Notes: generated by a model not told the origin, from the sequence alone. DNA of 64,000 nt from Peristeroidobacter soli (GCF_004138485.1 NZ_RYEV01000004.1:1459010-1523009), one strand, 5' to 3'; positions 34,278 through 45,154 are shown, counted from the stretch's first letter. Made by a program: numbers and translations.

Positions 34278-36947
34278 TCACCTGCTCCAAGGCGGAGCTT
34301 CTTCGGCATCGAGTTGGTACCGCTCGACGGCGGCGGCAACGATATCGTCAGTTGCGTCACCGGCATCGGCCAGCGCACTCAGCGCGGCCACGGCGATATG
34401 TTGCCGATCCACCTCGAAGAATCGTCGCAAGGCACAGCGCGTGTCGCTGCGGCCGAAGCCGTCGGTGCCCAAGGCGACAAAGGGAGCGTCGACGAAACTT
34501 GCGATGAGGCCGGCGTATGCGCTGACGTAATCGCTCGCCGCGACAATCGGTACGGCTCCAGTCAAACACTCACTCACGAAACTGGTGCGCCGGGTTGCTT
34601 TACGATGCAGCCGGTTCCAACGCTCGACCTCCCGTGCCTCGCGCGCCAGCTCGCTGAAACTCGTGACGCTCCAGACCTCCGCTTCGATGCCCCAATCATC
34701 TTTCAACAGAGTCGCCGCCGCCAGCGCCTCTCTGAGAATGGCCCCCGAGCCCAGCAGCCGGATCTTCGGTGCCGTGCACGGCGAGATTCGATACATTCCT
34801 CTGATGATCGACTCGGCCACGCCCTCGGGCAGCGAGGGTTGCGGATAATTTTCGTTCATCACCGTGATGTAATAGAAAACATCCTCGCGACGTTCCAGCA
34901 TCTGTCTGGCCCCGTGATCGAAGATCACCGCGAGCTCGCTCGCGAACGCAGGATCATAGGCTCGGCAGTTCGGAATCGCGGCCGCGGCGAGGTGGCTGGA
35001 ACCATCCTGGTGCTGGAGCCCTTCCCCGCCCAACGTGGTACGACCCGCGGTAGCCCCGATCAGAAATCCACGCGCCCGCTGATCCGCCGCCGCCCAGATG
35101 AGATCGCCGACGCGCTGGAAGCCGAACATCGAGTAGTAGATATAGAACGGCAACAGGGGCAGGCCGTGCACGCTGTACGAGGTTGCGGCCGCAACCCACG
35201 ACGACAGCGCTCCCGCTTCGGTGATTCCCTCTTCCAGCAACTGCCCATCGCGCGATTCACGATAGGCGAGCATCGAGCCGCCATCTTCGGGCGTGTACAG
35301 CTGCCCGACGGGCGAGTAAATGCCGATCTGGCGGAACAGATTGGCCATGCCGAAGGTGCGAGCCTCGTCGGCGACGATGGGCACGAGGCGCGGCCCCAAG
35401 GCTGGGTCGCGCAACAGATTGCTCATCATTCGGACGATCGCCATCGTGGTCGACATCTCTTTGCCATCGGCGCGCAGAGCGAAGCCCGCGTACCCCTCGA
35501 TCGCCGGCACCGTCAACGACTCGCTCGCCGAGCGTCGGGCGGGAACGCTGCCCCCCAAGGCGGCGCGGCGTTCCCGTAGATAAGTCATCTCCGAACTGTC
35601 GCTCGCCGGTCGCAGGAAGGCGAGCGAGGTGACTTGCTCATCGCTCAATGGCAACTTGAAACGATTGCGGAACTCGAGCAGAGCCTGGTCGTCGAGCTTC
35701 TTCTGCTGGTGGGAAGTGTTGCGCGATTCGCCGATCCCCCCCATGCCATAGCCTTTCTTGGTCTTGGCCAGAATGACCGTCGGCTGTCCGCGATGCTCCT
35801 GAGCCGCGCTGAATGCCGCATACAGTTTGCGAAAGTCATGACCACCCCGCTTCAGAGCATCGACCTGCTCCGCGGACATGTGCGCTACGAGCTGTTGCAA
35901 CTCCGGAGTGAGCTTGAAGAAGTGCTCCTTGTTGTACGCGCCGTCGTTCGCCCCCAAGGTCTGGTAGGCGCCATCGACTGTTGCGGCCAGCTTTCGCAAC
36001 AGGACATGCTGCTCGTCACGAGCGAACAGCGCATCCCAATCCGATCCCCACAGCACCTTGATCACATTCCAGCCGGCGCCGGCGAACAGGCTCTCCAGCT
36101 CCTGAATGATCTGACCGTTGCCGCGCACCGGACCATCGAGACGCTGCAGGTTGCAATTGATGATGAAGGTGAGATTGTCGAGCTGCTCGCGCGCCGCCAG
36201 CGTCAGCGCCGCGATGGACTCCGGCTCATCCATCTCGCCATCGCCGAACACGCCCCAGACATGTCGCTCGCCGCCGTCCATCAAGCCGCGGTGCTGCAAG
36301 TAGCGCATGAAACGCGCCTGATGGATCGCACTGATGGGACCGATGCCCATCGAGCCCGTCGGGAACTGCCAGAACTCCGGCATGAGCCAGGGATGGGGAT
36401 AGGAACATAGCCCACCGCCGCCGACTTCCTGGCGGTAGCGCGCCAACTGTGCTTCATCCAGCCTGCCTTCCAGAAAGGCTCGCGCATACACCCCCGGCGC
36501 CGAATGCGGCTGGAAGTAGACCAGATCGCCCGCGAATCCCTCGCCGGCGCCGCGAAAGAAATGATTGAAACCGATCTCGAAGATCTCCGCCGCCGAGGCA
36601 AAGCTGGCGATGTGTCCGCCGAGCTCGCCGTAAGCCTTGTTGGCACGAACCACCATGACGAGCGCGTTCCATCGCATGATCGCGGTGATGCGCTCTTCCA
36701 AGGCGACATCTCCCGGATGTGGCGTCTGTTGATCGAGCGGGATGGTATTGCGATACGCCGAGTAGGGCCGGTTGCGAGACAGGGCCCCCAACTCGTGTGC
36801 CCGGGACTCGAGTTGGCTCAGTAAATATTCGGCTCGTACCGGACCGGCCGCGTCGATGACTGCCTCGAGCGACTCGAGCCATTCCAGGGTTTCGCCGGGA
36901 TCGGTGTCGGCTGCGTCGATCGGGCCAGGGTCTCGGTGAGCTGCCAT
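34278..36947 (-). CDS. AceE-type 2-oxo acid dehydrogenase E1 (thiamine diphosphate)
   Basis: Homodimeric pyruvate dehydrogenase E1-like protein (889 aa, full AceE length). ThDP motif: WGVFGDGEMDEPESIAALTL then LDNLTFIINCNLQRLDGPVR. The active-site loop IGESRNTSHQQKK and the C-terminal ALGTDGFGRSDTRCALRRFF are present. There is no aceF (E2) or lpd (E3) beside it; instead an Lrp-family regulator is divergent, 140 bases away. The same pair is known in Pseudomonas as mdeB/mdeR, where E1 handles 2-oxobutyrate. It converges with the lyase gene (8-base gap), whose 2-oxo acid product it might consume. It may borrow E2/E3 from the housekeeping complex. Confidence 0.9.
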   Translation of the reverse strand: MAAHRDPGPIDAADTDPGETLEWLESLEAVIDAAGPVRAEYLLSQLESRAHELGALSRNRPYSAYRNTIPLDQQTPHPGDVALEERITAIMRWNALVMVVRANKAYGELGGHIASFASAAEIFEIGFNHFFRGAGEGFAGDLVYFQPHSAPGVYARAFLEGRLDEAQLARYRQEVGGGGLCSYPHPWLMPEFWQFPTGSMGIGPISAIHQARFMRYLQHRGLMDGGERHVWGVFGDGEMDEPESIAALTLAAREQLDNLTFIINCNLQRLDGPVRGNGQIIQELESLFAGAGWNVIKVLWGSDWDALFARDEQHVLLRKLAATVDGAYQTLGANDGAYNKEHFFKLTPELQQLVAHMSAEQVDALKRGGHDFRKLYAAFSAAQEHRGQPTVILAKTKKGYGMGGIGESRNTSHQQKKLDDQALLEFRNRFKLPLSDEQVTSLAFLRPASDSSEMTYLRERRAALGGSVPARRSASESLTVPAIEGYAGFALRADGKEMSTTMAIVRMMSNLLRDPALGPRLVPIVADEARTFGMANLFRQIGIYSPVGQLYTPEDGGSMLAYRESRDGQLLEEGITEAGALSSWVAAATSYSVHGLPLLPFYIYYSMFGFQRVGDLIWAAADQRARGFLIGATAGRTTLGGEGLQHQDGSSHLAAAAIPNCRAYDPAFASELAVIFDHGARQMLERREDVFYYITVMNENYPQPSLPEGVAESIIRGMYRISPCTAPKIRLLGSGAILREALAAATLLKDDWGIEAEVWSVTSFSELAREAREVERWNRLHRKATRRTSFVSECLTGAVPIVAASDYVSAYAGLIASFVDAPFVALGTDGFGRSDTRCALRRFFEVDRQHIAVAALSALADAGDATDDIVAAAVERYQLDAEEAPPWSR

Positions 36948-37087
36948 ATATTTTTCGTCTGTCGTTCGGCCGCGTGGCTGGATCGCCCAGTGTATGATCG
37001 GCGCACACGCACCTTCTGCTGAAATGAGCCGGCTGCGGCTGAGTCGCCGGCACTTCGTGCTGCACTTGCCGGCTTTGGAAGCACACT

Positions 37088-37645
37088 ATGCTGCCCGTCA
37101 ATCTGGACCGCATCGATATCCGTATTCTCACCGAGCTGCAAAACGACGCTCGTTTGACCAATGTCGAGCTGGCACGACGCGTCAACCTCTCTCCTTCGCC
37201 GTGCCTGGCAAGAGTCCGCGCATTGGAGCGAGCCGGTATCGTGAATCGGTATGTGGCCTTGGTGAATCCCGCGGCCGTCGGCCTTGGGCTCAACGTGTTC
37301 ATCCACGTCAGCCTGGAACGACAGGTCGAAAAGACCTTGCAACAGTTCCAGAGCGCGATCCATCGCTACCCGGAAATCGTCGAGTGTTATTTGATGACCG
37401 GCGACGCCGACTTCATGCTGCGCGTCGTGGTGCCGGACGTGCAGGCGCTGGAACAGTTCATTCTGAATGGCCTCACCAGGATCTCCGGTGTTGCCAGCAT
37501 TCGTTCGAGCTTCGCTCTGAAGCAGGTGAAGTACGACACCGCGTTACCGCTGGCAGCGCTCAAATCCGGTACGACGATCGAGCGCCGGGCATCGAAGCGC
37601 AGCGCGTCGGGCGCGTCGCCTCGCGCGAGGCAGATGCGTGGCTGA
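37088..37645 (+). CDS. Lrp/AsnC-family transcriptional regulator
   Basis: Feast/famine regulator (185 aa). N-terminal helix-turn-helix: [40 protein letters not shown] and [17 protein letters not shown]-terminal RAM ligand domain follows (about 70-150, [20 protein letters not shown]). The last 25 residues are a basic extension not usual in the family. It is divergent from the AceE-like gene and probably controls it. None of the palindromic elements of the 9.4-33.3 kb regulon appear in the 140-base gap, so control here seems separate. Confidence 0.9.
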   Translation: MLPVNLDRIDIRILTELQNDARLTNVELARRVNLSPSPCLARVRALERAGIVNRYVALVNPAAVGLGLNVFIHVSLERQVEKTLQQFQSAIHRYPEIVECYLMTGDADFMLRVVVPDVQALEQFILNGLTRISGVASIRSSFALKQVKYDTALPLAALKSGTTIERRASKRSASGASPRARQMRG

Positions 37646-37682
37646 CGTCGACGGTCCGGAGGTACTGTGACCTGATCAACGA

Positions 37683-40600
37683 TCACGGACCTCCCGCCGC
37701 CGTCCAGCCGCTTTCCGCCGCTATCGCCGCAACCAGCGACGACGCACAGCTCGTGAGATTCTTCTCCTGAGCGCAATTCACCGTGATCTGCTTGCGAGCG
37801 TCGTTGACAGCGAGGACCAGCCGCACTTCGATATGACCCGCATCGGTCTTGTACAGACCGGTCGGCTTCACCGCGCCAGCCATTCGATCGGCGTCGACGA
37901 AGACAAAGGCCGGCTCGGCGCTCTTGGACTCCATCTCGCGAATCGCATCGGTCAAAGCATCGCCGAGCGCCAGGTCATCGGCACCCGACTCGTGCAATAG
38001 AACGGGCCGCAGCACCAGCATCTTCGGCGTACGCAATGGCACGCGCTGTCGGGAAGCGCTATCCAGCAGACCGATGTCGAAGCTTCGGGTCTGCCCCTTG
38101 GGCGTGGCCACGTAGGGCTTCTGCACACCGCCCACGCCCCGAGCCAGCTTCACGACTTCGTCGACCGCATAGTCCATCAGCGGCGCGACATTGACGAACT
38201 TATCCTCGCGGAGCATCGCGCCTCTCATGGCTTTCAGGATCGCGTGAGTCAACAGTCCCTGACGATAGGGAGTGGCCTCGTAGCTGACGCGATCCGCCGC
38301 CGCGCCGATGAGAACGTAGAGCCCCGCGCGATCCTTCATACGATCGATGGCGCGGACCTGATCGGTCGGCACACTGCGTTCCACCGTGAGGCTGCTTTCG
38401 AACGCCCCGGCCGCGCAGGTATCGAGCACCACCGCCTGTTTCTCCGCGTCGGTCTTGAGCCAGGCGGCGATCTCCCGGCCGCTGATGGTCCGACTGGCTC
38501 GAATGCCGGGATCGGAAAGGTCGAGGGAATCCACCTCCTGGGTCGGGAAGAAGTACTCACCTCCAAACGACAGCCCATGACCCGAGAAATAAACAACGAC
38601 CACATCCTCGGACCTGGCGGCGCCCAGGCGTTCGAAGGCCGCTTTGATATTCTGCTTGGTGGGCAAGCGCTCGGCGCGCTGACCGCTGGCGAGTAAATTG
38701 ATATCGATATTGCCCACACCGAACAGCTGCGCACCTCCCAATTCCAGGGCATAGGCGATATCCGCGGCGTCCTTGGCCGCGAACTTCAGATCGATTTGTC
38801 GGCTCGGCTGCGAGTAATTGGAGACGCCCACGACAACGACCCAAAGTTTGGGAGCGACCTCATCAGTGCGGGAGTCCGGCGAGGCGAAATAGGTACCGCC
38901 ACGGCTGCGAAGATAGCCCTCTTGATTGAACGCCTGGACCTCGAGCGCATTGTCGCGGCCATCGCGCAGTCGCGAACGATACTCCTGCAGGCTGACATGA
39001 ATTTCCGCTCGAGCGGCATTCGGATCGAGATCCCGTGGCCGGGCGTCTTCCGCGATCTCTTTGCCATTCAACTTCAATCGCACCGGCCCGATGCCGCCAC
39101 CTCGATTCGAGAGCTTGATGACGAGGTCCGAGTCGACCGCCGGATCGCCAATGACTTCCACGCGCGGGTGCAGAGCGACCTGACCGAAGCTTGCCACCGA
39201 CGGCAGTTGCTCGGAGCTCATCTTTCGCGCCAGCAAGCCCGGCACGAAGAACCGCTCCTTCAGCTGATCGAGCTCGATCGTCTCGCGACCGACCACCCAA
39301 TACAGCGGTGAGGACTCGCCGCCCTGAGGCGCGTCGAATCGACCGTCCGGGTCCACGACCACGGACTCGCGATCTCTGAAACTCACGATGGCCGCCAGCT
39401 CGCTGCCGGTGTCCTCGCGCCAGATACGCAACGTGCCATCACCACTCGTCGAAGCGATCAATCCATCCGGCAGATAAGTGGCCGAGCTCACCCAATCCGT
39501 ATGCCCTGTCAAACGTCGCGTGAGCGAGCCGGTGGCCGCATTCAATATCTGCACGCCGCCTCGACCGCCGCCGATGAGCATTCGGCTGCCATCGGCGGAA
39601 AGTTCGAGCGAAGTGGACTGACCGTCGACATGAAACTCGCCGACAGTCTCGCCATGTTGTAGCGTGAGTACGCGCACCGATCCGTCATCGCTGCCCGCAA
39701 AAACTCTGCTGCCGTCGGCGGATAACGCGAGCGAATTGATCCCGGGCATGAATGTGCCGCCCAGACCATTGGACACGGCCACGGCGCCACCCGCTTCCCA
39801 AAGCATGCGCTGCCGCTTGATGTCCCAGAGCCGGACCTTGTTGTCCCCGGCGCCGGTGACGAGGAACTGTTCGTCCGGCGAAAAGAGCACGGCGTGCAGT
39901 CGTCGCGCGGAATGAACCAATGTCGCGCTCAGTCGCCCGCTGTCAGTTTCAAACACACGCGCGATGCCATCTGCGCTTGCAGTGGCCACTCGCGCGCCAC
40001 TGGCGCTGAACGAAGCGGCATTCACGTTCGTCGACGGGTCGTTCCCCATTTCATAGACGGGTTCCGCTCCAGCGCGAGGGGCTGCGGCCGGTCGAGCGCC
40101 GGGATCGCTTTCATAGGTCTGAAGAAGACGTCCGGTCTGTGCGTCCCAGAGCTGCGCCCGACTCGCCGCGGAGGTCAGAAGTTTTGCCGAATCGGGCGAG
40201 AAAACGATCGATGCGAGGGAATCGGTTCGAGACAGCGCCCACGTGGTGCCCGCCCCCGTTGCGATCGTAAACAATCGAACGGTGCCATCGCTGTTGGCCG
40301 AAGCAAACTTGAGTTTGTCGGGCGAGACCACCGCCGCTCGCGGTACCGCGACTTCGCCGCCGAGCCGGACATCGAAGCGCTGATTCGTCACGTTCCAGCG
40401 CCGCACCACGCCTTCGTCGCCGGCGATCAAGATGGAATTGCCGTCGCCACTGAACACCGCGGCCCGGTTCGCCGCGCGGGGCCGTTGCACGGCCAGCACC
40501 TCCACGAATCCCGGATTCGCGCCGTTGCTCCACAGGCGCACGGTGCCATCGAAGCTCGCGGTCAAGATCTGGCGACCGTCACTCGAGATCGCCACGCCAC

Positions 40601-41429
40601 TCAAATTCTGGGCGTGACCGCCGAAGTGGCGCAGCACCTTGCCGGCGCGAAAGTCCCAGAGCCTGGCATCGTTGATGTCACTGACCCCCGCCTCATAGCG
40701 ACCGCCGCCTGTCACCAGCTGCGCTTCATCGCGCGAGAACGCGATGCTTCGCACCGGGCTGCCATGCTCGAGGCGTCGTAGCAACTTGCCATCGGCGGCG
40801 CGCCAGACTCGGATGGAGCCATCCAGACTGGCCGAAACGATCTCGCGGCCGCCGGACAGGAAACGAACCGCCATGACCGCCTGCGAATGACCGGACAGCT
40901 CACGCATCAGCCGACCGGTGTTCGCGTCCCAGATGCGCACCGTGTTGTCGAGTTGCATGTCGGGCGGATCGTAGCCGCCACCGGTCGCCAGCCACTCTCC
41001 ATTCGGCGAAACCGCGATGGCCTGGATGAAACTGCGATGCCCTGCCATCGTTCGCAGCAGCGCGCCCGTTTCCAGCGACCAGACTCTCAGCACATTGTCC
41101 GAGCCGGCCGCGTACATGCGCTTGCCATCCGGCGAAATCGCCACACTATTGATGCCGCTGCGAGGCGCGTCGAATCGATAAATCTCGCGACCGGACTCCA
41201 TGTCCCAGAGGCGGACGCTGTCGTCCCATGAACCGCTCAACAGCCACTTGCCATCGGGCGACAATGCCAACGAGGTAATCACCGAGCTGTGGCCCAGCGG
41301 CACCTTCAACTCCGCGGTGTCCACGCTGTCGAGGCGAGGCGCGGCGAGCACCGGACCGCTGAAGACCGACGCGACAGCGAGCAGCGCCAGCCTCCAGGCA
41401 ATGACAATCGCCCCATTCATCCGTTGCAT
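37683..41429 (-). CDS. Exported WD40-propeller / caspase-fold (C14) protein 1
   Basis: Large exported protein (1248 aa from the ATG at 41429; GAGGG sits five bases before it, while a GTG at 41441 overlaps the upstream stop). A signal peptide (about 1-30, ending VLAAP) is followed by WD40-type repeats over about residues 45-700, with units such as LALSPDGKWLLSGSWDDSVR. A Pro-rich insert occurs near residue 440 and an Ig-like segment near 780-850. The caspase domain starts near residue 857 (KLWVVVVGVSNYSQPSRQ). Its His-Cys dyad is visible in VVYFSGHGLSF and VVLDTCAAGAFES. It is co-transcribed with the similar gene upstream. The target is unknown; WD40 repeats suggest a protein-sensing surface. 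Confidence 0.87.
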   Translation of the reverse strand: MQRMNGAIVIAWRLALLAVASVFSGPVLAAPRLDSVDTAELKVPLGHSSVITSLALSPDGKWLLSGSWDDSVRLWDMESGREIYRFDAPRSGINSVAISPDGKRMYAAGSDNVLRVWSLETGALLRTMAGHRSFIQAIAVSPNGEWLATGGGYDPPDMQLDNTVRIWDANTGRLMRELSGHSQAVMAVRFLSGGREIVSASLDGSIRVWRAADGKLLRRLEHGSPVRSIAFSRDEAQLVTGGGRYEAGVSDINDARLWDFRAGKVLRHFGGHAQNLSGVAISSDGRQILTASFDGTVRLWSNGANPGFVEVLAVQRPRAANRAAVFSGDGNSILIAGDEGVVRRWNVTNQRFDVRLGGEVAVPRAAVVSPDKLKFASANSDGTVRLFTIATGAGTTWALSRTDSLASIVFSPDSAKLLTSAASRAQLWDAQTGRLLQTYESDPGARPAAAPRAGAEPVYEMGNDPSTNVNAASFSASGARVATASADGIARVFETDSGRLSATLVHSARRLHAVLFSPDEQFLVTGAGDNKVRLWDIKRQRMLWEAGGAVAVSNGLGGTFMPGINSLALSADGSRVFAGSDDGSVRVLTLQHGETVGEFHVDGQSTSLELSADGSRMLIGGGRGGVQILNAATGSLTRRLTGHTDWVSSATYLPDGLIASTSGDGTLRIWREDTGSELAAIVSFRDRESVVVDPDGRFDAPQGGESSPLYWVVGRETIELDQLKERFFVPGLLARKMSSEQLPSVASFGQVALHPRVEVIGDPAVDSDLVIKLSNRGGGIGPVRLKLNGKEIAEDARPRDLDPNAARAEIHVSLQEYRSRLRDGRDNALEVQAFNQEGYLRSRGGTYFASPDSRTDEVAPKLWVVVVGVSNYSQPSRQIDLKFAAKDAADIAYALELGGAQLFGVGNIDINLLASGQRAERLPTKQNIKAAFERLGAARSEDVVVVYFSGHGLSFGGEYFFPTQEVDSLDLSDPGIRASRTISGREIAAWLKTDAEKQAVVLDTCAAGAFESSLTVERSVPTDQVRAIDRMKDRAGLYVLIGAAADRVSYEATPYRQGLLTHAILKAMRGAMLREDKFVNVAPLMDYAVDEVVKLARGVGGVQKPYVATPKGQTRSFDIGLLDSASRQRVPLRTPKMLVLRPVLLHESGADDLALGDALTDAIREMESKSAEPAFVFVDADRMAGAVKPTGLYKTDAGHIEVRLVLAVNDARKQITVNCAQEKNLTSCASSLVAAIAAESGWTAAGGP

Positions 41430-41437
41430 CTCGTCCC

Positions 41438-44400
41438 TCACTGTCGTTGTTTTATCTGGATGTCACGACCGGAGCCGAAGTCGAACAACACCGGCTGCTG
41501 CAACACCCGTTGTTGCAGGCCGGCCTCGCCATCGGCGGCCGGCACATAGTTGCCGCCCTTGATCTGGAACTGCCCCGCCGCCAGTTCCAGATACAGTTCC
41601 GGCACACGCGTGACGGCGTAGTTCATCCATTCGGTCAGCATGATTTTGTTGTCGCGACTCACGTCGGCCCGGAATTCCTGCAAGCCATCGTTGAGCAATG
41701 CATACATCAACAATCCGAGCCGCGTACGGCTGGTCTCGCGCGCGTACTGGTCCTTGCGACTGCCGACCAGAATTCTCATTCTTTTATCGTAGGCCAGCTG
41801 CCCCAGCCCGCGATTGCCCAGCGGCGCCGGCTTGAAACCGCCGTGCTGCAGGCCCGCTTCGGCATGGCAAGCATCGACGATCATGACCAGATCGCGGGCA
41901 TCGACGCCACGCAACCAGCCGGCCAGCTGATCGCTCGATATCGCCCTCTCGAACAACGCCGGCGGCTGCAGCCCATGGTCGATGTTTGCAGGCAGCAGAT
42001 AGAACTGCCCCGCCGCATCCACCAGACCATGGGTCGATACGATGATGAACACCATGTCGTCCGGATTGGCCCGGCGAAGCTGGTCCGCATTCGCAACTCC
42101 GGCCAGGGCGGCCATCTGCTCTCGATCTCCGGCGAGAGCTCTGATGGCGGCGCGAATATGCTCTCGGCTCGCCTGCATGACCGCCGGCTGTCCGGACGGC
42201 AGCGCTGCATGAGACAACAAGGAAACCCAGACCACCTCATCCACAACCGTTCTCAAGCCAGCTTGGAGCATCGTGCCCGATTCCACCGCGTCGTTCATCG
42301 CATAGCTGAGATTCCACGCGGCATCGCTGAAGGCATTCACCCCGACGGTCAGCAGGTACGCCCGTCGCGGAATTTTTGGCCGGTTCGGCAAGTCGACCTG
42401 CAAGGTCGCGGCCTGGCTCTTGATTCGATTCACATTGAACGCATACGCCGAGAACACCACCCGCTTCGCATCCATCGGCACGCGCACCTTGAACGGGAGT
42501 TGACGAGGGCCGTCACTCAGCGCCACGACTTTGTGAGTTCGCTGCCAGCGCGACAGTGCCTGCTGAGACGTTTCATTGGCGGGCGGCGCGTCTTCGACAT
42601 CCGCGGGGAGCTGCTCTATCAGTTGGCCATCGCGAAACAATCTCACATCATAGACATCGGTGGCGTGCGTCTCATGTCGATCGCCGATGCTCACATCGCG
42701 CCGGGCGCCGGACACTTCGACCATGACGAGCATCGAGCTCGCATCGTCGGGCGAGGGCTCCGCGGAGAGTATCTTCACCGTCGGCTGCACCAGATTCAGA
42801 TTCGACGGCAACGGCTCGCTGCTCATCCCTTCGCCAGCGAGCAAGCGCGGCCCGACACCCGGTGAATAGCCGTCCCGATAAAACGCTTCGATGGGCAACA
42901 CGCCGTCCCGCAGCGGATGGCGAAATGACAATCCCAGCGTTTGATCGACGTTATCAGTATCGAAGGCGCCGGAGGGCGACGCCACGATCCAGCCACTACG
43001 CGCCAACTGTTTCAACACCAGCAGGGGCGGACTCGCCGTGGGCCGGTCCGATGCCGCACGCCACAGCGCCACGGCGTTCCTCGACGTGACCCCGACCACC
43101 AGGGACATATCATTCTGCTCGGCGACGCGAGCCACGGCACCGGGCGCTCTAACGTAACTCAACGATGCGTCGGGGTCGTCACGATTCCAGAGGCGCAGCT
43201 CGCCGCCGTCGGTACTCGCCGCCAGCCGTCGCGAGCCCAGAAACTGCAAGTACGTCAGCGTCGCGCCGCCGATCCGCAATGTTTCCGCACGCGTGATCTC
43301 TTTCTTGCCGACGTTCCATAGATCGACGCGCCCGTCGCCATACCCCACCGCGAACGCCGTTCCATCCCCGGCGACCGCAATGGCGCGCACCGTGCCGGCG
43401 CCGGTCGGCGGCGGAACAGTTCCCTTGCGCTTCGGCCGCACCAGATATTCCACCCGGTCGCCACCATAGTGCCTCAGCAAGAAGTTGCCATCGTCGCTGA
43501 TCGCGAGCGCCGCCGGGTGGGTTTCCTTATCCAGTGTCCAGAGCTTCTTGCAGGCGTCGACACTGAAAACCGCCACCGCATCGTCGGCCCCCATCCGGCC
43601 GCCCGCGATCACGATGGCTCGCGCGTTCTCGGAGAACGCGTGCGAACGAAGCCCGAGAACCGGCCGGCCATTGAGCGAGCATCGGGACAACTTTGCGCCC
43701 GACGGCAGCGCCCGCCGTTCGATGGCAAAGTCATCGTGAAAGCCCTCGAACACGGAACGGATCAGATTGGCCTCGCCCTCCTCGCCAAAGATCACTAGCT
43801 CGGCGCCCGCGGGGTCGCTCGCGGATTTGCGGAGCCTGGTGACACCACTTTGCTCGCCGTCCACGTCCATCGTCCTGGCAAACGACGACAACGGCTGATC
43901 CGAACGCAGGTCGAAGGTGCTGACATTGCCCGCGCCGTTGTTCACCACCAGGCGGTTTCCGGCAAGAAACATTGCATCCAGCGCGGGACGCGAGCTCGCC
44001 GTCAGTCTGCCGACGTTGACGCCGCTCAGCTCGATGGGAGATCGAGCAGCCTTGGTGGGAGCCGCGGACATGAACACATCGCGGCCCATGCCATACGCCA
44101 GCCACTTGCCATCGGGTGAAACCGACACCGAACCGATATCCGGTTTCGGATTCCATCCCCGGTGGTCAGCCTGCAATTCCCGGATCAACCGGCAGGTGGA
44201 AACATTGTAGGCGACCACTCTTGCGTCCGGCCCGTAGATGACCACCTGCGCAACGGCGACGACCCCGTCGGCCGTTGCGAAATAACGCCGGGGATTGATC
44301 CGGTACTGTGCAAAACCCAAAGGATCTTTGCGAATGTCCTCCGGGCGCAGCGCCGTGAGCATGGGAATACGACAACTGTTGTTCCGCCACCGGACGGCGT

Positions 44401-45154
44401 CCGCCCGGATCTCGGCGCTGACATCGAATGATCCCGGATACTGTTCATAGGCCACCTGCCCGTCCGCCTGCCAGGCCACTCCGAGCGGCTGCTTGTCATC
44501 CGGATCCCCGAATCGTTGGACGGCAATCGTCGGCTGACGCCCCGACACGTCCACCATCAGCAATCCATCGGGGGTCGTCAGCGCCAGTCTGGTTCCGTCC
44601 GGCGACAGCGCGGACGCCTGCCATTGAGGAATCTCCTGCGAGCTCAACTCGCGATGTTCCGCCAGACTCCAGAGGGTGAAACGACGTTCCGCAACCACCA
44701 TCAGTCGGGAATGATCGGAGTTGAGGTGCAACGAACGAACTTCACCGCCGCGCACGCTGAACCGCTCACGTTCGTTTTGCCGTCGCAGCTCCCAGAAAAC
44801 GACCTCGCCTCGACGCGTTCCCGCCAGCAACAGATGGTTGCGTACGCTCACCGCCAGCGCGGAAATCTGTTCTCCACTCGAAACCGCACCATATTCGCTC
44901 GCGTACGCCACGTCCCACAGATGTATCGCGCCGCCCTCGTCCGCCGACGCCATGACGCTGCTGTCTTCGGAGAAGATCGTTTGTATGACGTCCGCGGAGT
45001 GGCCCGCCTGGACATAGAGATCGAAACTCACATCGACGGCCTCGGCGCTCCACGCCGACGCCCGGCTGTCGAACAAACTTACAAACAACGCACTCGCAGC
45101 GAACGAGACGATGGCAATCACTGCGCGCCGAGCTAGACTGCATCCCTGCCTCAC
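41438..45154 (-). CDS. Exported WD40-propeller / caspase-fold (C14) protein 2
   Basis: Second large exported protein (1238 aa, GTG start). Signal-like helix at about 10-32 (VIAIVSFAASALFVSLF). WD40-like repeats run over about 45-680 (IFSEDSSVMASADEGGAIHLW and similar), more degenerate than in protein 1. An extracellular-type linker leads to a caspase domain from about 930 (RRAYLLTVGVNAFSDAAWNL). The dyad is read as His in VFIIVSTHGLVDAAGQFYLL and Cys in LVMIVDACHAEAGLQ. It ends ILVGSRKDQYARE and LLMYALLNDGLQEFR. It overlaps protein 1 (GTGA). Its start is only 31 bases from the divergent caspase-lipoprotein gene. Confidence 0.85.
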   Translation of the reverse strand: MRQGCSLARRAVIAIVSFAASALFVSLFDSRASAWSAEAVDVSFDLYVQAGHSADVIQTIFSEDSSVMASADEGGAIHLWDVAYASEYGAVSSGEQISALAVSVRNHLLLAGTRRGEVVFWELRRQNERERFSVRGGEVRSLHLNSDHSRLMVVAERRFTLWSLAEHRELSSQEIPQWQASALSPDGTRLALTTPDGLLMVDVSGRQPTIAVQRFGDPDDKQPLGVAWQADGQVAYEQYPGSFDVSAEIRADAVRWRNNSCRIPMLTALRPEDIRKDPLGFAQYRINPRRYFATADGVVAVAQVVIYGPDARVVAYNVSTCRLIRELQADHRGWNPKPDIGSVSVSPDGKWLAYGMGRDVFMSAAPTKAARSPIELSGVNVGRLTASSRPALDAMFLAGNRLVVNNGAGNVSTFDLRSDQPLSSFARTMDVDGEQSGVTRLRKSASDPAGAELVIFGEEGEANLIRSVFEGFHDDFAIERRALPSGAKLSRCSLNGRPVLGLRSHAFSENARAIVIAGGRMGADDAVAVFSVDACKKLWTLDKETHPAALAISDDGNFLLRHYGGDRVEYLVRPKRKGTVPPPTGAGTVRAIAVAGDGTAFAVGYGDGRVDLWNVGKKEITRAETLRIGGATLTYLQFLGSRRLAASTDGGELRLWNRDDPDASLSYVRAPGAVARVAEQNDMSLVVGVTSRNAVALWRAASDRPTASPPLLVLKQLARSGWIVASPSGAFDTDNVDQTLGLSFRHPLRDGVLPIEAFYRDGYSPGVGPRLLAGEGMSSEPLPSNLNLVQPTVKILSAEPSPDDASSMLVMVEVSGARRDVSIGDRHETHATDVYDVRLFRDGQLIEQLPADVEDAPPANETSQQALSRWQRTHKVVALSDGPRQLPFKVRVPMDAKRVVFSAYAFNVNRIKSQAATLQVDLPNRPKIPRRAYLLTVGVNAFSDAAWNLSYAMNDAVESGTMLQAGLRTVVDEVVWVSLLSHAALPSGQPAVMQASREHIRAAIRALAGDREQMAALAGVANADQLRRANPDDMVFIIVSTHGLVDAAGQFYLLPANIDHGLQPPALFERAISSDQLAGWLRGVDARDLVMIVDACHAEAGLQHGGFKPAPLGNRGLGQLAYDKRMRILVGSRKDQYARETSRTRLGLLMYALLNDGLQEFRADVSRDNKIMLTEWMNYAVTRVPELYLELAAGQFQIKGGNYVPAADGEAGLQQRVLQQPVLFDFGSGRDIQIKQRQ

